A stretch of DNA of 64,000 bases from the NCBI GenBank assembly GCA_016081115.2, contig CM071930.1, positions 46,909,335-46,973,334 on the forward strand. Direction: 5' to 3'. This document shows positions 58,653 through 64,000 of the stretch, piece by piece. Positions within the stretch are counted from its first letter, which is position 1. The number at the start of each line of letters is the position of its first letter. A model generated the notes under the pieces. That model made no database searches. It worked only from the letters and a program-made list of their open reading frames with translations, and was not told where the DNA came from. Both the position numbers and the translations under genes were made by a program. Origin of the DNA: Rehmannia glutinosa. Its lineage: Eukaryota; Streptophyta; Magnoliopsida; Lamiales; Orobanchaceae.

Positions 58653-58681
58653 TGTAGTAAAATCACTTTTTTGTAGTAGTG

Positions 58682-59760
58682 GAAATTCCAAAAAGACCTG
58701 CAGATATGGAGAACTCTTTGCGAGTTGAGATGCTAGAAATAAAGCGCAGAGCGCATGCACTGCATGAGCAAAGTACAATAACCTCCATTACAAACAAGAA
58801 ACTCGACTCTCTTCTCCATTGACTCCAAGACTCCCATGTTAAAGGTGATGATGCCAAAAAGGGGAAGGTAATAAGGGGAAGATACAAATGAGAAGACCCC
58901 CATGAAAATCATTTTCAAAACTCTCATAGGCTCATCCACGATTCTCTTCACTCTCAACCGCCACTTGAATTGTCACCAAGAGAAAGCTAAGTTTGTCTTC
59001 AAGAAACATTAAGCTAAAATATAAGATCTTGAAAGAAGAAGGCGCATGGCGAGTTGAAGATCTAAAAGCCAAGTTCGGTGGTCCGCTAGCAGAAAGCTCC
59101 GAGAAACAAGGGAAGAATTCAATCCCCAAAGAAACTTAGTGGAAAGATCGATCAAAGAGTTTGACACTCTTTGATCCAAGGATATTTTGAAGAGATAGAC
59201 TTAGAAAAAGCTTGGGAAATGTACCGGGAGAAAGAGCTTGCGATCGTAAATTTGTCCAAGAAGCGTGAGACTCACTCATAAAAGAGTCAACAGACTTCAA
59301 GGGCTCAACCTACCATATTCCCAAAGGAGTTGATCTAGCAGGAGGAAGAGGAAGGGTTCCTAGTTTGGTGGGAGAGGTAAAAGCTCAAAGACTAAGAAGA
59401 CCTTCGAGAATCATGTACGTTGATCTTATGAAAAGAGACAAATAATCTTGGCTTGGATATAGGAGCTTGCAAATAGAGAGGCCGCCAGCAAGAGTGATGA
59501 ACTTGCTCGGAAATATGAAGAAGACAATGACATGTAGACAGAGAGTATGAGAAAGACTCGAGGAATGAGGAAAGGTCAAGAGAAATTTTGAAAGAAAGAA
59601 GAGACGAGAAGCCGAGGAAAGGAAGATGAAGGATGATGAAGATTACCAAGGTGAGACGAGGATGAGGAAATAAGTAGGAAGCGAGAGAGGCATTGAAGAG
59701 AGTCTGCAAAATTTTGTTGTATTTTCACATTCTTGTAAACACACAAAAATATTGTAAGTA
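58682..59760 (+). pseudogene. Accessory 3' ORF of copia fragment F, second part
   Basis: It continues where the CACTA element interrupts. GATGATGCCAAAAAGGGGAA (58847-58866) matches the GDDAKKGK site of E. RG-rich coding lies near 59330-59375, followed by a decayed YVDLMKRD segment and a charged Lys/Arg/Glu tail to about 59700. No frame is open for long; identification rests on DNA similarity to 14800-15720. Confidence 0.65.
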
Positions 59761-59849
59761 CATGTAAGTGCATAATGATATACAACAAAATATCACATTC
59801 TATCAATCATTCTTTTTATGCACTTTTATGTTGTATTTTATTTAAGTTT

Positions 59850-60614
59850 TGGCATCATCAAAAAGGAAAATATTATTAGGAAATTTATTTATAAAGATTT
59901 TGATGATGCATGTAAAACTAAGATTAGAAAGTTCGCCCCATTTTCTATTGTAATTCAACTATGTAATAGATAGTAAATATAAGCTCAGTAAAGAAGCAGC
60001 CAAATTGAAGATCATAGAAGTTGACTAAAGGATGCAATGAAGAATCTGCTGAGTTGCAGCTGAGTATCGAAGAAAGCATCAGTCAAGTGAAGAAGTTGTG
60101 CCTGTCAGCAGACTAACAGCTGAGTCATCCCAGATATATGGATAAGACTCAATAAAAGGGTAAAGTAGCTTAAGGACTCAAGAAAGTCAAGAAGTCCATT
60201 GGAATGAAAAGTCAAGTACTTACCCAAAATGGCAAGAGAGGAGCCTACAACCTTAGAGTTATCTTGATGAAAGAGTGCAAGAAGCTAAGAACGAATGGGA
60301 TGTTCACGAAAAACCTGTAGAGATGTAGGTAACTGCAGAGCATTAATTTAAGTATGGGTCAACATCGAAAGTTGCACAACAAGACAAGCCAATGATCAAG
60401 AAGTGAATTTGGAAATGGCTATCTCTTCAACGGGCACTTTTTCAAACTATCACTATAAAAGGTGAGGAGTGTTTGTGAGAGAGTACTAAGACACTTACAG
60501 TAATCTGGAGCAAAGCAAGCAAACAAAACACTCTCAAGCTATTCATTCTAATCCTCAAGCCTACATTGTTTTTGAAAATTTACACCCCGATGGTGGGAGA
60601 TTGAAGCGTGATCC
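59850..60614 (+). repeat. Polypurine remnant and 3' LTR of copia fragment F
   Basis: TCAAAAAGGAAAAT is followed by TATTAGGAAATTTATTTA, the worn LTR start of the B family. It carries TATAAAAG at 60454-60461. Similarity to the B LTR fades after CTCAAGCCTA (60556-60565), and element G abuts at 60615, so the LTR is probably truncated. Confidence 0.72.
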
Positions 60615-62194
60615 TGTAGGTCCCAAGGGGTGTGAGAGTAAGGTTTAGAAGGGGCGGGGTTGAATAAACCTTACCAACTTTTCGATTTAGTCCTTTTAAA
60701 ATAGTTCAGAGTTAATACTTCACAGCTAAGTCCTTGATGGACAACTAAGTCCTTGATGGACAGCTAAGTTAGTTAACCAGCAGAGTTAGCCACTCAACAG
60801 ACTCGACTGAGCTGTTGATAGAATAACTCAGCTGCTTAGTCTAAGGCTTAACTCAACTATGATATGTTTTCAGCGGAAGACTTAACACCCTTGAATTTGG
60901 TTTAAGTTTGTTTTGACACTTGGTTTTAGTACTTTGTTAAATATCAATTGGATAGCAAATTTATCATCGATATAAAATAATATGCACAATTGAAGTCTTT
61001 GAAATGTAAATGACACAATAAATTTTATAGAGGTTCAAGATGGGGTAATTCTTCTAATCCTCTCTTCTCAACTCCTGGAGGAATCCACTAAGTATTGATC
61101 GAGTACAAAGTGGTTATCGGTAGACATGCAAGTCTTGATCACACAAATGACTTGATCCTTTGGGACTCGATCTGAGATGCCTTGTCACACAAACTTCTCG
61201 TCCGACTCGGCTTTTTCATAGAGGCGGTTGCCTCGCTACTCAACTCACTTGCTCAAGCTTCTTGGATTTGATCACGAAGCCCTCCAATAACTTGAGATTG
61301 GTTCGACCTTGAACCTTTCTACAATCCTCTACGTGGAATGTAGACCCTTTGATTCTTCAAATATTTCCTCTTCAACGATTGAGGTCATCTTTCCTTCACA
61401 TGTAGGTGTTGGATTGATTTCCTTCAAGTTTTGGGTCCGAGGATTAAACTTGAATGATTTGAGAATATTTTGTAGGTTCTGACTCAATTGATAGCTTGAA
61501 TGTTCATAGTCAAGGTAACCTCTCGTGTCTATTTCAAATTGATTCCTCAGGCCTTTTATAGTGTTCTTTTGAAAATCTGCCGTTGAAGAGATAGGCTAGT
61601 TTTCAAAAGATACTTGTGGTCGTTGGCTTGTCTTGTTGCGATCCTTGAAATTGACATTTCCTCGTATTGAATGAACCTTCACCTTTTTTTAAACCGACAC
61701 GGTGCATCTTCCCATTCGTTTATTCCTTTTGCACGCTTACGACTGAGCACTTTAAGAAAGCGATATGGAAGTATTACATGTTTAAGTAACTTTCTTGACT
61801 TCTATACAACGGATCCTTTTGATTGTCTTGACTTATCAGTTCTTTAACTTCCCGGATGACTTGAGTCGACTTCCAATCATGGATGACTCATCTGTCACTT
61901 CAACTTGAGACTTGGCTATCTTGGGTTGACTTGACCGACACTTCTCACGATTGCATCTCGGTGATACCTCTCGATCGAGTTCTTGTCTTCTCTTCCTTGC
62001 CATACTCAAATGCCTCACGGCGGAGTTTTTATTTTAGTCTCCGGTTGTCTTCTTGCATATTTAGGCATAGTGACTTAACTCGGCTCGGCGACCACTATCT
62101 ATTATAATGAAAATTACAAAGAAAATGGGGTGCCAACTTTCTAGTCTAAGTTTTACATGGCATTCATCAAAATCTAAAAATAAGTTTCCCAACA
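60615..62194 (-). repeat. 3' LTR of element G
   Basis: 1,580 bp, with minus-strand ends TGTTGGGAAACTTA and GGGACCTACA, similar along its length to the B LTRs. TATA box TATAAAAG at plus-strand 61553-61560. Confidence 0.9.
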
Positions 62195-62208
62195 ATTTCC
62201 CCCTTTTT
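62195..62208 (-). other. Polypurine tract of element G
   Basis: The minus strand reads AAAAAGGGGGAAAT directly before the LTR start; this is the best-preserved tract of the B family here. Confidence 0.85.
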
Positions 62209-62469
62209 GATGATGCCAAAACTTAAAGCATACATACAAAATGTAAATGTCAAAGATACATACTGAGATAGTGCGATGAATAGAATGTATGCATAGAATC
62301 AATCTGTTTATTGATCATAACATTCTTGTCCTTTACACAGCTGTTTACAAAGTGTATCAGAGCAACCATCTATGTCTACGCAAAGAAAATAGAGAAATTA
62401 CAGATTTCTTATTCAATGTACAGAAGACTTACATACTTATGTATTTACAAAAGTAAATTACATGAAGGG

Positions 62470-64000
62470 GTGGCCGTCAACACTTCATCTCCTTCGCTGC
62501 CTCCTTCTTTCCTCATCAGCTCTGTCTTCTTCTGACCTTTTTCTCTTTTTCTCTTCTTCAGCTGCTTTCTTTTTCTCATATGCTTTTCTGGCAGCTTCAT
62601 CTCTTCTTTTTCTTTCTTGTCTTTCTTCCCAATAAGTTTTGTCTTTTAATCTCTTCCTCGATTCTCTTTACATACTCGGCATTGTTTTTGGCCACTTGCG
62701 GAGTTAGCTACTTCGTCAAACCCAGCCCAATAGATCCCTCCTTTCTTCCCTGGATCTATGTATTCTATATTTTTGGGTAGAGGTCTAGGTCTGAAACCTC
62801 TTCCTCCACTGCTTCTTCCTCTTCCTCTGGGTGTGTATTGTACTGGGGCCTTCTTCTTCCCACTGAGTGACCCGGAGTGATCAATGAAGCGGCGCGATGG
62901 TCTGTCAGCTGTCGGCTTCTTCACATAGCTTGAGGCCTTTTTCCCAATACAAGTCCCGGGCTTGAGCCATGGTCTTGTTCACGAAGTATCCCTCGGATGC
63001 GGCGTCCCAATTCATCAACTCTCGGCTTGGTTCGTGCGAAATGGCATCGGTGTCTCTTCCCCGCCGAGAATGCCTCCATATTGTTTGATATATCCATCAC
63101 TCGGGCATCCATCTTTCCTTCCACCTCCTTTATCCCTACTTACTATTTTTCGCTTTTTCGGCCATGGGTGCTGGAGTGTTGGAGCGGCGGAGTCACCGAG
63201 TTTCTTTGATGATATCAATAAAGGATGACAAATCCTTGTTGAGGGTTTTAGCAATCATCAATGTCATATCTTTGAACCTTCCCCCTCAAATGCATTTTCC
63301 CTTCTTTTCTCTTTTCTGTTCTTGAAATTTTGTCTTCTCCTTCATAGATGTGTCCTTCTTCCGGCTTCATCTCCTTTTAACGCCTTTGGGTATTCCTCTT
63401 CCCCCTTTTGGCATCATCAAAGGAGAGGAACCCCGGAAACATGCCAAGAATCATGAAGTCCAATCGGCCGATAGTTGAGTTATGTTTTGAATCTGCGGAG
63501 TATCTTTGCACGAATTCGAGCAGTGGCTTTCGATTGGTGCCACCGCCTTGATTCAGCCGAGAGAGGCTAAATTTCTTCTCCATGTTCTCCTCCATGCGAA
63601 GCTTTTTGCGATGAAATTCACGCAATGTGATTCCATTTACGTGGTATGGGAGGTATGCATTCATGTCAATATTTTCCTCGCATCCTCCTTTTCATGTCAA
63701 CATTATCGGCGCTCGGACTAGCATTTTATTGAACAATGTTCTCAAGTAGCGAACTTGCTCCACGCATTGCGATTATGTTGTTGTTGCCACCATTCCCGGA
63801 TCGACAATTATTCCTCACAAATCGGCCAGATAAGATTGGTGTCTCGGTTATCGGTCTCATGTCTAGTGAGGCATGGTGCCTTTCCATCTTCTCTATCTCC
63901 GCAAATATGGCCTTGAAAACTTCTTGAACCTCACCACCTCTGTGTCTCGGTGGCGGCCAAGCAACGTCAAAGTCAAAATCTGTTGGGGCGATGGTGTCTG
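62470..64000 (-). pseudogene. Accessory 3' ORF of element G, partial
   Basis: Minus strand, from the window edge inward: TIAPTDFDFDVAWPPP (about 63990-63940, the counterpart of the VPFGxDF module), VFKAIFAEIEKMERHHASLD, a linker in changing frames, then 62924-62646 open with RGRGRSSGGRGFRPRPLP, IEYIDPGKKGGIYWAGFDEV, and the charged coiled-coil tail to about 62480. Homologous to E copy 2 (16550-17008). Frameshifted; the N-terminal domain lies outside the window. Confidence 0.72.

Larger units (their letters stand above)
53938..58681. mobile_element. Non-autonomous CACTA (En/Spm-type) transposon
   Basis: 4,744 bp with perfect 13-bp inverted ends CACTACTACAAAA. The 3-bp flanks are GCA and GAA, a target duplication with one mismatch. 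Subterminal repeats of TTTACATCGGTT and its inverse crowd both ends (53960-54280 and 58460-58650). The internal 4.1 kb is AT-rich and has no transposase; its ORFs (for example 56601-56783 and 56930-57181) match nothing I know. It interrupts the accessory ORF of F. Confidence 0.9.
60615..64000 (-). mobile_element. Copia element G (B family), minus strand, running off the window
   Basis: The 3' LTR at 60615-62194 is followed by a good polypurine tract and the accessory ORF in the same arrangement as B. Gag, pol and the 5' LTR must lie beyond 64000 if present. Its LTR touches the LTR of F in opposite orientation. Confidence 0.85.

Noticed and set aside
1..64000. CRISPR arrays, bacterial operons, riboswitches
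   Set aside because: The DNA is clearly plant nuclear; the regular repeats seen (10995-11232, 21544-22256) lack the repeat-spacer pattern.

Overview
This window is nuclear DNA of a flowering plant, most likely a eudicot; I cannot name the species. The evidence is one intron-containing plant transcription-factor gene with GT/AG splice sites and a TATA box, set in AT-rich DNA that is otherwise almost entirely transposable elements. The dominant elements are Ty1/copia LTR retrotransposons with Sirevirus-like traits: a long gag with a coiled coil, YxDD reverse transcriptase, initiator-Met-tRNA-type primer sites and repeated polypurine tracts.

Layout. 1-7602: copia element D on the minus strand, its 3' LTR cut by the window edge. 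7603-12460: remnants of other repeats, including a fragment like the end of 5S rRNA, a 1.0-kb Mutator-like element (8908-9916) and an LTR-like stretch with a 50-bp minisatellite. 12460-17300: decayed 3' part of a copia element (E) on the plus strand carrying an accessory ORF, with a 1.24-kb tandem duplication. 17390-20865: copia deletion derivative H (gag joined to the end of RNase H). 21400-22500: diverged tandem repeats and a tRNA-Gly-like sequence. 23034-24763: the only convincing host gene, a three-exon bHLH factor on the minus strand with a Stowaway-like MITE in intron 1. 25953-26472: a hAT-type MITE with a perfect 8-bp target duplication.

26800-49850 is a three-level nest. An old copia (A, minus) is split into RT/RNase H (26.8-28.1 kb) and integrase (49.1-49.8 kb) by copia B (minus, LTRs 28112-29653 and 46856-48389). 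B in turn is split inside gag by copia C (plus, 37110-45343), which has a perfect CTCAG target duplication. B is about 12 kb without C and has an extra 3' ORF after pol.

49.85-52.9 kb is LTR-like non-coding DNA with a cluster of CACACGG/CCGTGTG palindromes. 52.94-60.6 kb is copia fragment F (plus), carrying the same accessory ORF, interrupted by a 4.7-kb non-autonomous CACTA element (53938-58681). 60615-64000 is the 3' end of another B-family copia (G, minus), which runs off the window.

All coding sequence in the retroelements is broken by stops and frameshifts, so none looks autonomous. The most interesting feature is the accessory 3' ORF family shared by B, E, F and G: an N-terminal helical domain, low-complexity acidic/Ala-rich linker, a VPFGxDF module, an RG-rich patch, a YWAGF module and a Lys/Arg/Glu-rich coiled-coil tail.
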